A stretch of DNA of 64,000 bases from an uncultured Flavobacteriaceae bacterium. Its GTDB lineage: Bacteria > Bacteroidota > Bacteroidia > Flavobacteriales > Flavobacteriaceae. The position numbers and the translations under genes are program-made. The stretch lies in the NCBI GenBank assembly GCA_947498845.1, contig CANMLX010000001.1, positions 62,001 to 126,000 on the forward strand, in the 5' to 3' direction. Shown here in pieces: positions 51,792-60,493 of the stretch. Position 1 is the first letter of the stretch, and the number at the start of each line of letters is the position of its first letter. The notes under the pieces were generated by a model. That model was not told the origin of the DNA. It saw only the letters and a list, made by a program, of their open reading frames with translations, and did no database searches.

Positions 51792-52658
51792 TTAGCCTCT
51801 TCTTTTAAAATATCCTAATAGTTTTTTTACATAACTTTCATCCACACGACAGTTCATAGAACCTGCTCCTGAGCGAGAAAATGTGTTTTTATAATAGTCT
51901 ACTTTTTCTCTATAGTAGTTCGCATAATTTTGACGCACTTTTTTAGATGATGTATTTACAAGCATTAGCTCCCCTGTTTCTTCATCTTGCATTTGAACCA
52001 TACCCAAATTTGGGATACTTTCTTCGCGTTCGTCATAAATTCTAATACCTGTTACATCGTGTTTACCTGAAACAATTTTCATGGTATGCTCATAATCATC
52101 TGCTATAAAATCTGAAAGTACAAATACTATAGCTTTCTTTTTCATAACATTGGTTAAAAACTTTAAGGCTTGTGCAATATTAGTTTGTTTGCTTTCGGGT
52201 TCAAATTCTATTAGTTCTCTTATAATACGTAGCACATGAGACCGTCCTTTCTTTGGAGGAATAAACAGTTCTACTTTGTCTGAGAAAAGAATAAGTCCTA
52301 TTTTATCATTATTTTGAGTTGCAGAAAATGCAAGAGTCGCTGCTATTTCTGTAACAACTTCGTTTTTAAATTGTTGTTGTGTTCCAAACAGCTCAGAACC
52401 TGAAACATCTACCATTAACATCATGGTAAGTTCACGTTCTTCTTCAAATACTTTTACAAAAGGTTCGTTGTAGCGGGCTGTTACATTCCAATCGATACTT
52501 CTTACATCATCACCAAATTGGTATTGGCGTACTTCACTAAAGGTCATACCTCGGCCTTTGAAGGTAGAATGGTATTCGCCTCCAAAAATATGATCGGACA
52601 ACCGTCGTGTCTTGATCTCAATTTTACGTACTTTTTTTAGTAATTCTTTGGTATCCAT
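51792..52658 (-). CDS. DUF58 vWA-like protein of the Bat operon
   Basis: The 288-residue protein has the DUF58 signature around DVRSIDWNVTARYNEPFVKV, and a vWA-type MIDAS Asp84-Val-Ser86-Gly-Ser88 (LMVDVSGSELFG). No membrane helix, so cytoplasmic. DUF58 proteins work with MoxR AAA+ ATPases, encoded just upstream, as chaperone-like factors. It is separated from the MoxR gene by 109 bases with palindromic repeats. Confidence 0.92.
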   Translation of the reverse strand: MDTKELLKKVRKIEIKTRRLSDHIFGGEYHSTFKGRGMTFSEVRQYQFGDDVRSIDWNVTARYNEPFVKVFEEERELTMMLMVDVSGSELFGTQQQFKNEVVTEIAATLAFSATQNNDKIGLILFSDKVELFIPPKKGRSHVLRIIRELIEFEPESKQTNIAQALKFLTNVMKKKAIVFVLSDFIADDYEHTMKIVSGKHDVTGIRIYDEREESIPNLGMVQMQDEETGELMLVNTSSKKVRQNYANYYREKVDYYKNTFSRSGAGSMNCRVDESYVKKLLGYFKRRG

Positions 52659-52674
52659 TTTTCCTCTCTCCCAA

Positions 52675-52752
52675 CCCTTTCTCCAAAGGAGAAAGGGCTT
52701 TTAAAAATTTTTAATTTTTGGTGTTCCCTTTAAAGTCCTTCCTTTGGGGAAG
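52675..52752. repeat. Two short palindromes in the MoxR-DUF58 gap
   Basis: CCCTTTCTCC-AAA-GGAGAAAGGG (52675-52697) is a perfect 10-bp hairpin. A second, weaker one is formed by CCTTCC-TTTGG-GGAAGG at about 52738-52750. Such CTCC/GGAG palindromes recur between genes in Flavobacteriaceae. The first hairpin could lower expression of downstream Bat genes relative to MoxR. Confidence 0.6.
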
Positions 52753-52767
52753 GATTTAGGATGGGAT

Positions 52768-53772
52768 TTAAGGCACTTCAATCTCGTTTACTATTTTATT
52801 AATGATGTCTTCTGAAGTTACATTTTCTGCCTCAGCTTCATAAGTAATTCCTATTCTGTGACGTAACACATCATAAACTACTGCACGAACATCTTCTGGG
52901 ATTACATAACCACGACGTTTTATAAAAGCATAACACTTAGCTGCTGTTGCTAAATTAATACTTCCACGTGGTGATGCTCCAAATGAGATGAGTGGTTTTA
53001 AATTTGGAAGTCTGTATTTTTCTGGATATCGTGTTGCGAAAATAATATCCAGAATATATTTTTCTATTTTTTCATCCATATAAACCTCTTTTACCGCTTC
53101 TTGAGCAGATAATATTTGTTTAATGGATACAACAGAGTTTACTTTTTCGAAAGCGCCTTTTAAGTTGGCTCGAATAATTAACTGTTCTTCTTCAATTTTT
53201 GGATAATCGATAACTGTTTTTAGCATAAAACGGTCAACCTGCGCTTCTGGTAATGGGTATGTTCCTTCTTGTTCAACTGGGTTTTGAGTAGCCATTACTA
53301 AAAATGGTTTGTCTAAAGTAAAGGTCTCATCTCCAATGGTAACTTGTTTTTCCTGCATGGCTTCCAGCAATGCGGCTTGAACTTTTGCAGGCGCCCTGTT
53401 TATCTCGTCTGCTAAAACAAAGTTTGCGAAAATAGGGCCTTTTTTGATAGAAAAGTCGTTTACCTTCATGTTATAGATAAGTGTGCCTGTAACATCTGCT
53501 GGTAATAAATCTGGTGTAAATTGTATTCTGCTAAAACTGCCATCCACTGCTTGCGATAAGGTATTTATCGCTAGGGTTTTTGCCAACCCAGGAACACCTT
53601 CTAGTAAGATATGCCCCTTGCCAAGTAACCCTATAAGCAAGCGTTCTACCATGTGTTTTTGCCCCACGATTACTTTGTTCATTTCTAAAGTTAGTAAATC
53701 AACAAAAGCACTTTCTTTTTCTATTTTCTCATTTATCGACTTAATATCAATTGTGCCAGTTTCTTCTATCAT
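52768..53772 (-). CDS. MoxR-family AAA+ ATPase
   Basis: The 334-residue ATPase has Walker A GVPGLAKT (59-66), Walker B with ADEIN (121-125) and the MoxR motif NFVLADEINRAPAKVQAAL, followed by TQNPVEQEGTYPLPEAQVDR and an arginine finger region. It is the first gene of the Bat operon. MoxR ATPases remodel or insert cofactors into vWA-containing partners, here probably DUF58, BatA and BatB. Confidence 0.95.
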   Translation of the reverse strand: MIEETGTIDIKSINEKIEKESAFVDLLTLEMNKVIVGQKHMVERLLIGLLGKGHILLEGVPGLAKTLAINTLSQAVDGSFSRIQFTPDLLPADVTGTLIYNMKVNDFSIKKGPIFANFVLADEINRAPAKVQAALLEAMQEKQVTIGDETFTLDKPFLVMATQNPVEQEGTYPLPEAQVDRFMLKTVIDYPKIEEEQLIIRANLKGAFEKVNSVVSIKQILSAQEAVKEVYMDEKIEKYILDIIFATRYPEKYRLPNLKPLISFGASPRGSINLATAAKCYAFIKRRGYVIPEDVRAVVYDVLRHRIGITYEAEAENVTSEDIINKIVNEIEVP

Positions 53773-54076
53773 TTTTTAAGTTTTAAAAGTTCGAATATAA
53801 CGCCCTAATTTGAGCATTGCAAATTGTTAAAAAAAATATTTTTTCCTTGTTAAAAATTGGTTAAAAAATAATATCAATTTTATTATAAATATGCTTTAAC
53901 TATTTATTATGATAAGTATTTCTTAAAATCAAAATATAGTACTTTTTTTACTAATGATTTTGTTAGAAATTAAGCTTATTTTTTTTGATTTAAGCATTAC
54001 TTAACTTAAAATGTTTATAAAATTAAGCTGTGATTGCTTGTGTTTACCTATTTTTAGTGACTAAAACACTCTTTTA
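53773..54076. other. AT-rich divergent intergenic region
   Basis: This 304-base gap between the divergent moxR and glycosidase-family genes is very AT-rich and has no visible gene or repeat family. It should hold both promoters, for the Bat operon on the minus strand and the lipoprotein on the plus strand, but I see no clean TAnnTTTG box for either. Confidence 0.5.
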
Positions 54077-54811
54077 ATGAGATATTGTACACTGTGTTTT
54101 TTAATAGTCGTATGTTTTAGCTTTTCTTTTCTTTCCTGTCAAAATGAAAGTAAACAGATAGATGAATCAAAATTTATAGTTTATAAGGTAAACCCTAAGT
54201 TAAAGCGTATTAAGTTTTATTGGAAAGATACTAATAATACAATACTATCTAACTTTAAGAATCTTAAATCTAAAATAGAAGACAAACAAGAACGATTAAT
54301 TTTTGCTGTAAATGGAGGAATGTATAACAAAAAGTATCATCCGCAGGGCTTGTATATTGAAAAAGGTGAAATTTTAAAAGAAATAGATACATTAAAAAAA
54401 GCTCCAGGAAACTTTTATTTACAACCTAATGGTATATTTTATTTGCTTAAAGATGGGACTTCGGTTATTTGTACGACTGCTAATTTTAGTTTTGATTCAT
54501 CAATTAATTATGCGACTCAATCTGGTCCCATGCTTGTAATTAATGGGGAAATACACCCTAAGTTTAATTTTGGGTCTAAAAATTTAAATATTAGAAATGG
54601 GGTTGGTATACTTCCTAATGGGCATTTACTTTTTGTAATGACTAAAGAAAAAATAAATTTTTACGATTTTGCTTCTTATTTTAAATCTAAAGGGTGTAAA
54701 CATGCATTATATCTTGATGGATTTGTTTCCAGAACGTATTTGCCCTCAAAAAACTGGGTGCAATTGGATGGACAATTTGGAGTTATAATTGCTGAAACTG
54801 AAACATATTAA
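54077..54811 (+). CDS. Phosphodiester glycosidase family lipoprotein (NAGPA domain)
   Basis: The 244-residue protein has a lipoprotein signal with Cys21 (FSFSFLSCQNES). The NAGPA fold motifs are visible: FAVNGGMYNKKYHPQGLYIE, ATQSGPMLVINGEI, NIRNGVGILPNGHLLFVMTK, and HALYLDGFVSRTY. The family includes the phosphodiester glycosidase of the mannose-6-phosphate pathway and YigE-type bacterial proteins. It is likely an envelope hydrolase on phosphodiester-linked sugars. It precedes the AlbA_2 gene by 27 bases. Confidence 0.85.
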   Translation: MRYCTLCFLIVVCFSFSFLSCQNESKQIDESKFIVYKVNPKLKRIKFYWKDTNNTILSNFKNLKSKIEDKQERLIFAVNGGMYNKKYHPQGLYIEKGEILKEIDTLKKAPGNFYLQPNGIFYLLKDGTSVICTTANFSFDSSINYATQSGPMLVINGEIHPKFNFGSKNLNIRNGVGILPNGHLLFVMTKEKINFYDFASYFKSKGCKHALYLDGFVSRTYLPSKNWVQLDGQFGVIIAETETY

Positions 54812-54838
54812 TGAGGTTTTATATTTGTTGGTATAATT

Positions 54839-55972
54839 ATGATTAATAAACGATTACTTATAAAGCACCTTTTAGCTCATAATGATGAGAATAGTTTTTA
54901 TGATAAAAAAAGGAAAATAGATATTGGACAAAAAGAAGGTAAAGGCAAGTTTTTAAAACATATTTGTGCATTATCTAATAGTAACCCTAAGAATAACTCT
55001 TATATAGTTATTGGGGTTGAAGATGAAGATAATAGTATTATAGGTGTAGATTTTTTTGATGATAGTAAAATACAAAACCTAATAAATGCATACTTAAATC
55101 ACCCTCCAATAGTACAATATGAGAATATTCCTTTTCCTCATCTACCCGACGATAAAGTTGTAGGTTTAGTAACTATTAGACCTATGGAAAAATTAACCTC
55201 TCTTAGAAAAAATATATGGAAATACTATGGAGGTTCTGTTTTTTTTAGAGATGGAAGCATAAGCATGCCTAAAGTTTTTGATATTGAAATTAAGGATGTT
55301 AATTCTAAAATTGTAGAGGCTATAGAAAATAATGCTCAAAATAATATACAGCATACACTTGACGGCGTAGTAGACTTTATGGATAAACGAAAAGATTTTA
55401 ATGCGCAATATAAAGTCTTTAAAGAATATTTTGTGGTGTGTTGGGCTGGACAGAAAAAAATAGTGAACGATGAAGTTTTTTATTCCAGGGTAGATTTAGA
55501 ACTTATTAATGAGCAAGTGAGGTTGTTTTTTTCTGCATTAGATGAAGTAGCTATTACTATTACAGACAGTAGTTTTAAAATTATAGAATATGTTAATTTA
55601 GGATTTCAAAATTCATATAAGTATTACCCTTTAGAAGAAACTATTATCCATTTTCAGGAGAATGCTAATTATAATATTGATACTACATTACTGTTTCAGC
55701 CACCAAGTTTTAATAAGAAAACATTGCACCATATATACAATACAAATAATGCCATTTTGGAAAAGTTGAAGAAAGGTATCGCTTTGACTAATAACGAAAT
55801 TGTAGATTTAAATAATCTGCCTGAGACTTATTTAATTTGTTATTTTAACCTTTTTCATGAAGCAATAGATAAGTTACAAGAATCAAAACCTTTTTTAAAA
55901 GCTTATAGTGGAGATGTATATATAGCTTATAAAGAAACTATGCGCATATTGAGAAAGGTAAAATACAGTTAG
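54839..55972 (+). CDS. AlbA_2 (Schlafen-type) domain protein
   Basis: The 377-residue protein has an AlbA_2 domain at about 20-145: IDIGQKEGKGKFLKHICALS, SYIVIGVEDEDNSIIGVDFF and VVGLVTIRPMEKL. The rest (about 150-377) is helical and unknown. AlbA_2 proteins bind nucleic acids and include tRNA-cleaving Schlafen relatives and bacterial transcription regulators; the catalytic acidic residues of Schlafen nucleases cannot be assigned with certainty. No signal peptide, so cytoplasmic. The pairing with the NAGPA lipoprotein has no clear meaning. Confidence 0.8.
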   Translation: MINKRLLIKHLLAHNDENSFYDKKRKIDIGQKEGKGKFLKHICALSNSNPKNNSYIVIGVEDEDNSIIGVDFFDDSKIQNLINAYLNHPPIVQYENIPFPHLPDDKVVGLVTIRPMEKLTSLRKNIWKYYGGSVFFRDGSISMPKVFDIEIKDVNSKIVEAIENNAQNNIQHTLDGVVDFMDKRKDFNAQYKVFKEYFVVCWAGQKKIVNDEVFYSRVDLELINEQVRLFFSALDEVAITITDSSFKIIEYVNLGFQNSYKYYPLEETIIHFQENANYNIDTTLLFQPPSFNKKTLHHIYNTNNAILEKLKKGIALTNNEIVDLNNLPETYLICYFNLFHEAIDKLQESKPFLKAYSGDVYIAYKETMRILRKVKYS

Positions 55973-56129
55973 TTCACAAAGAGTTTACTTAAACTTAATT
56001 TTGAGATTAATTATAAGATATGTGTAAATGCTAGATTTGCGGTGCTATTAATCATTTAAATCACCTTGTCTCTCACTAAAGTATACTTTTGTAAAGGCAA
56101 GGTTTTTTGTTATTATACCAGAAATGGTA

Positions 56130-57320
56130 TTAGATGAAATTTAGCTTTTTAAAGGATTTATCCAGTATTTTTTTGTCGTTTGCTTCTAGCCATTTATCTA
56201 AAACAGTAGCATAAATAGTTCTAAAATCTATTTCAAATTTTAAATCACCATTAGTATCTAAATTACTAAGGTTTGGCATATCGTTATAAAATCCTTGACG
56301 CTTTAATTGCTCTCCAATTATAAATACGTTATTAGAGGTTCCATGATCTGTACCCGCACTAGCATTTTGTTTTACGCGGCGCCCAAATTCTGAAAAGGTT
56401 AGAATTAATGTGTCTTTAAAGGTGTTATTTTCTTTTAAATCTTCAATAAAAGTTGCAATGCCATTGGCGTATATTGCTAATAGTCTTTTTTGGGTGTTTA
56501 ATTGATTTGCATGTGTGTCAAAACCGCTTAATGAAGTATAAAACACTTTAGTTTCTATATGCGAATTTATAAACTTAGCAGTTGTTTTTAATTGTTTTCC
56601 AAATTTATTGTTAGGATATTCTTTTTTAGAAGTAACCGTTTTAGACCTTTCGTAAACATATTTTGCCGACGACTTTGCATCTATCATAGATTTATATAAA
56701 TAGCCCAAGTTGTGTTCATTTAAATGAATACTGTTTTGGTTTGGACTAATATTTTTAAAATAAGAATCTTTAGATAAATTGTGTAAAGCTTTTGGATTTA
56801 AAGTTGCCAGAGCATTAGTTGTCTCTCCTTTCATAGCTAGCGATAGACTTTCATCTACTTCTATGGCGCTGTATGGCGCTTTACCATAAAAATCTAAATA
56901 ACGACCTATCCATCCACTTTGAGAATACTTGTTAGAATCACTTCCAGTTTGCCAGATATCCATCGATCTAAAATGAGATCTGTTTGGGTTGGGATAGCCT
57001 ACATTGTTTATAATTGTTAAATAACCATTATCGTATAAGTCTTTTAAAGGTAATAGACTGGGGTGAAATCCAATATCATCATTAAGCTTTAGAACATTTT
57101 GTTTTGGAATGCTTAATTTAGGACGCTCTTTATAGTAAATGTCGTTTCTATATGGGATAATTGTATTTAAACCATCATTTCCTCCAGATAATTGTATAAT
57201 TACTAGGCGTTTGTATCCTAATTTGGTAGAGGCTACTTGTTCAAAAGCTTTAACGAAACTTGGTACAAAAAATAGGCTACTTGCAAGAGACGATTGTTTT
57301 AAAAATTTTCTTCTATCCAT
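56130..57320 (-). CDS. DUF1501 exported protein
   Basis: Start chosen at 57320 (MDRRKFLKQSSLASSLFF), which shows a Tat-like RRKFLK leader. The 396-residue product has DUF1501 motifs: IIQLSGGNDGLNTIIPYRND near residues 42-61, and TFSEFGRRVKQNASAGTDHG near the C-terminus (sulfatase/phosphatase-like fold with a conserved His). It is placed two bases after the DUF1800 gene, the standard DUF1800-DUF1501 pair of Bacteroidota and Planctomycetota. Substrate unknown. Confidence 0.9.
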   Translation of the reverse strand: MDRRKFLKQSSLASSLFFVPSFVKAFEQVASTKLGYKRLVIIQLSGGNDGLNTIIPYRNDIYYKERPKLSIPKQNVLKLNDDIGFHPSLLPLKDLYDNGYLTIINNVGYPNPNRSHFRSMDIWQTGSDSNKYSQSGWIGRYLDFYGKAPYSAIEVDESLSLAMKGETTNALATLNPKALHNLSKDSYFKNISPNQNSIHLNEHNLGYLYKSMIDAKSSAKYVYERSKTVTSKKEYPNNKFGKQLKTTAKFINSHIETKVFYTSLSGFDTHANQLNTQKRLLAIYANGIATFIEDLKENNTFKDTLILTFSEFGRRVKQNASAGTDHGTSNNVFIIGEQLKRQGFYNDMPNLSNLDTNGDLKFEIDFRTIYATVLDKWLEANDKKILDKSFKKLNFI

Positions 57321-57322
57321 AA

Positions 57323-58711
57323 TTAACACATTTGATATTCAGGTAATGACATGAGTTGCACGCAATATTCTTGTTTAGATACTTTTCCCAGAGTATTTAA
57401 ATACAATTTAGCATTATCACTAATAGTACAAGCTAGTAGATAGTTTTCTAAATGGTCTACAGAAATATTTTTAAAATGTTTATTGAAATAGTTCCAATTG
57501 GTTTCTGTGTGATAGTATTTGCCGTATTTTTTTTTGAATAGTTCTTTTTTAGCTCTTATTTCAGATACGTTTTCACCTTTTTTAGTTTTTGAGATATAGG
57601 CGTCGTTTAAAAGTAAGGATGGGAGTTTTACTCTAAACATTATTGTGTTACTGTCAATCCAATTTTTCCCACCTTTCCAGCCTGCGACATTAGGAGGGTT
57701 TAATAAAATTTGCCCTAATGATTTTTGAATACGTATTAACTGTTTGTGTTTTTTAAATTTAGTAGGGACTGTTGATTTAAGCTCAACTATAAACTCTATA
57801 GGGGATTTAATTTTAGTGCCTATATTTTTTTTATCATAAAACCAATCAGACATTAAAACAAATTGCATTAAGCGTTCTATGTTATAGTCTTTGTAAAAAA
57901 CAGTTGTCATTTCGTTCAAATGGTTTTCGTTAATCGTTTCGTTTACAAAGTGACGGTATATTTTTTCACATATGTATTTAGCACATTGTTTTTGTTCTAA
58001 GATAATATCTATGACATCGTCACCCGAAAAATTTCCAGTTTTTCCAAAGCATGTTTTTTCGCCGCTATAATGCTGTTGCGATCTAAATACAAATTCGCCT
58101 TGCAGATTGTGATTATAACCAGTAAAAGCCTTGGCACTTTCTTTAATGTCGTTTTCTGTATATTGACCTACACCTAGAGTGAAAAGCTCCATGAGCTCTC
58201 GAGCAAAATTTTCATTGGGTTTTAATTTTTTGTTTTGCTTTGTATTAAGATATTTAATCATTGCAGCTTCTTTTGCAATAGCTTTAACAAAACTCCTAAA
58301 ATCCCCTAAAGCATGTGATCTTAATGTATTGTTAAACTGCTGAACATGCAAGATGTTATTGTCTTTACAAACAAAATGGTTTGCCCAAAACAACGTCATT
58401 TTTTCCCGTAGTAATTCGGAAGCGTTTGATAATCTATTTATCCAAGCCACATTAAGTTCTATTTGTTTTTTGCGGCTTATTTTTTGAATTTTTATACGTG
58501 TTTCACTATCAAGTTTCGATTTTTTATCGATACCATTTATAATGGTATTAATTTCAGAAGTATTAATTTTTAATGGCGTTACCTTTTTTGATGTCTTTAA
58601 AATTTCATTTATAATTTGCTTTCTACTTTTTTTAGACAATTTTTCAAGTTTAGTTGGCAAAACTCCAAAACCAATACGCCTGTATAAATGCTGTATATGT
58701 TGTGGTTTCAT
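57323..58711 (-). CDS. DUF1800 protein
   Basis: The 462-residue protein matches DUF1800: HLYRRIGFGVLPTKLEKLSK, MTLFWANHFVCKDNNILHVQ, NENFARELMELFTLGVGQYT and LNPPNVAGWKGGKNWIDSNT. No clear signal peptide is seen at its N-terminus, yet its partner is exported. DUF1800 and DUF1501 are always near each other; the functional unit is unknown. It starts the operon. Confidence 0.9.
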   Translation of the reverse strand: MKPQHIQHLYRRIGFGVLPTKLEKLSKKSRKQIINEILKTSKKVTPLKINTSEINTIINGIDKKSKLDSETRIKIQKISRKKQIELNVAWINRLSNASELLREKMTLFWANHFVCKDNNILHVQQFNNTLRSHALGDFRSFVKAIAKEAAMIKYLNTKQNKKLKPNENFARELMELFTLGVGQYTENDIKESAKAFTGYNHNLQGEFVFRSQQHYSGEKTCFGKTGNFSGDDVIDIILEQKQCAKYICEKIYRHFVNETINENHLNEMTTVFYKDYNIERLMQFVLMSDWFYDKKNIGTKIKSPIEFIVELKSTVPTKFKKHKQLIRIQKSLGQILLNPPNVAGWKGGKNWIDSNTIMFRVKLPSLLLNDAYISKTKKGENVSEIRAKKELFKKKYGKYYHTETNWNYFNKHFKNISVDHLENYLLACTISDNAKLYLNTLGKVSKQEYCVQLMSLPEYQMC

Positions 58712-58773
58712 AATAAAAATTTAAAGGTAAACATAGTGTGTCTTTTTTAGACTAAAAAAAGATTAAAAGGTTT

Positions 58774-58946
58774 AACCCATTTTATGCAATAGAAAATTTA
58801 TTACATCTTGTAACTACTGCAAATACTACCGCTTTGCTGCGTTTTTTAATTTTACTCCTGGACATGCGGGACTAATAATCTAGAAAAAGTAAGTGTTTCT
58901 TGTATCTACAAGCTTCAGGGCAACCTTCTATTGCATAAAACGGGTT
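58774..58946 (+). repeat. Repeat B, copy 3
   Basis: The 173-base element runs from AACCCATTTTATGCAATAGA to TTCTATTGCATAAAACGGGTT. It shares the interior ACTACCGCTTTGCTGCGTTT with copy 2. It fills much of the 363-base gap 58712-59074; the remainder has only the terminator at 58993. Confidence 0.8.
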
Positions 58947-58992
58947 TAATTTTTATAGGTATGCATATAATTTTATTGAAAATACATTGAAT

Positions 58993-59027
58993 AAAAAAAG
59001 TGCATTTTAAATAAATGCACTTTTTTT
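58993..59027 (-). terminator. Intrinsic terminator of the gene at 59075
   Basis: AAAAAAAGTGCATTT and AAATGCACTTTTTTT form a 15-bp stem with a 5-base loop. The hairpin core GTGCATTT recurs after the paralogous gene (60420-60446). Confidence 0.85.
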
Positions 59028-59074
59028 TATTTCTTTATGTGTAAAAGCTGTATAGCGATTAGCAATGATAAAAT

Positions 59075-60247
59075 TTATTGATTAATATTTCTAAATTGAT
59101 TTTCTAATTCAATTCCATAAACAGATTCTAATTCTTTTACACTTTCCTTATAGAATTTGGAAGCAGGAGGCATACTTAAATTTGCCCAAAAGTCTGGATT
59201 ATAGGACACTTTTAAGTCTCCCATATCTCCTTTTTTTCCATAATTTTCACCAATATTAATTTTCTTTTTATCAGTTTCAATACCGAGAATAATGGCTTCG
59301 TGTCTAAAAGAAACCAAAACTTTATCGGTTGATAGGTTTAAATTTTCTTTATGAACTCCTTGTATAGTTTCATTATACATACTTTCTCTGCTATGATAAC
59401 TTAAATAGAGTTTTCCATCTTTATTCTTCTTGTAAATGTAAATAGCATTTAAGTTTGTAGTCTGTATCTTATAAATACTTTTAGTGTCTATACCTATATG
59501 TAATTTTATTTTTATGCGTGGTTTTTTCTTATCAGACCCTTGAATTATGGCAATGTCTTCACCGTCATAGGACGAGTCACCAATTTTTTGCCAGTTGTAT
59601 TTATTAAAAATTATTCCTTGTCTCAAGGGGTTATTCATTGCCATTATGTTAATAGCATGTAGGGGTTGTTTCTTTTTCACCATTCTATAATCCACAGATT
59701 TTCTGCCTTCTAATACTTGAATACCCGTTATGGTGTCATATAAAGGGCCTTGATCTATTACTTTTGCGTAGTGTTCTACCAAAAATCTTGATTTATGATG
59801 TTCTCTAGAAAAACGGCGATATAGAACATTTAATTGATGAGGCTTGCTAATCATGTTTTTTCTTAAGCTTTTTTTAGCCAGTTTAACATAATCATCCGAG
59901 GCTAATATAGTAACTTGATCTAATGAAATAGCCGCTTCCTCTAGAGTTATATCCTTGTTTTTTCGGTTTATAAACTTTTGAACTGTAGTTTTAATAGTTT
60001 TAAAACCAATACTTGATATTTCTAAAGTGTCTGCTAGGTTACTTTTAGAAAGTGCCAAGAAAAAAGCACCGTCATCATTACTTGATGTTCCTATATACTT
60101 AGATGGAATACCAATGGCTGCGTAAGGAACAGGAACTTTATTTTCATCAAAAATAGTGCCTGCTAATTTAATGTCTTTTTGAGAGTATGCTGAAAAGCAT
60201 AAGAGGAGAATTAGTGTGAGAACCAATCCGGTTTTAATTGAGCCCAT
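59075..60247 (-). CDS. Carboxypeptidase-regulatory-like domain protein (paralogue 2)
   Basis: Start chosen at 60247 (MGSIKTGLVLTLILLLCFSAYSQ), giving a signal peptide and 390 residues; a longer frame to 60442 would run through the upstream gene's terminator. The mature protein begins KDIKLAGTIFDENKVPVPYA, a CarboxypepD_reg-like beta domain (to about residue 105), followed by a region with RKSVDYRMVKKKQPLHAINI and SYHSRESMYNE. It is closely similar to the gene at 60494 along its whole length. Probably envelope-located; function unknown. Confidence 0.85.
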   Translation of the reverse strand: MGSIKTGLVLTLILLLCFSAYSQKDIKLAGTIFDENKVPVPYAAIGIPSKYIGTSSNDDGAFFLALSKSNLADTLEISSIGFKTIKTTVQKFINRKNKDITLEEAAISLDQVTILASDDYVKLAKKSLRKNMISKPHQLNVLYRRFSREHHKSRFLVEHYAKVIDQGPLYDTITGIQVLEGRKSVDYRMVKKKQPLHAINIMAMNNPLRQGIIFNKYNWQKIGDSSYDGEDIAIIQGSDKKKPRIKIKLHIGIDTKSIYKIQTTNLNAIYIYKKNKDGKLYLSYHSRESMYNETIQGVHKENLNLSTDKVLVSFRHEAIILGIETDKKKINIGENYGKKGDMGDLKVSYNPDFWANLSMPPASKFYKESVKELESVYGIELENQFRNINQ

Positions 60248-60419
60248 AATAGTAGTGTTTAATTTCTTATAAAAATAAAGAATTTTAACGATTAAAAGCA
60301 AATAAATTACGATTAAATACCAGTAAGGAAAGAAAAATAATACAAAAAATGTTGGTTTATCGATAATTTTATAAAAATTAAGCCATATGTTATGGCGTAT
60401 TTGTAATAAACAAAAAATA

Positions 60420-60446
60420 AAAAGTGCATTTTGTGAATGCACTTTT
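60420..60446 (-). terminator. Intrinsic terminator of the gene at 60494
   Basis: AAAAGTGCATT and AATGCACTTTT form a perfect 11-bp stem around TTGTG, followed on the minus strand by TTATTTTTTG. The core matches the terminator at 58993, so gene and terminator appear duplicated together. Confidence 0.8.
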
Positions 60447-60493
60447 ATATTACTATATAAAGAAAGTTAAATTTTGTAGAAAAGAATTATAGT

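Noticed and set aside
56108..56128. Small hairpin ATACCAGAAATGGTAT after the DUF1501 gene
   Set aside because: The stem is only 6-7 bp with no clear T run on the minus strand, so it is too weak to call a terminator.
60248..60442. N-terminal extension of the paralogue gene to ATG 60442
   Set aside because: It would start within the terminator hairpin of the upstream paralogue and place 65 residues before the signal peptide.
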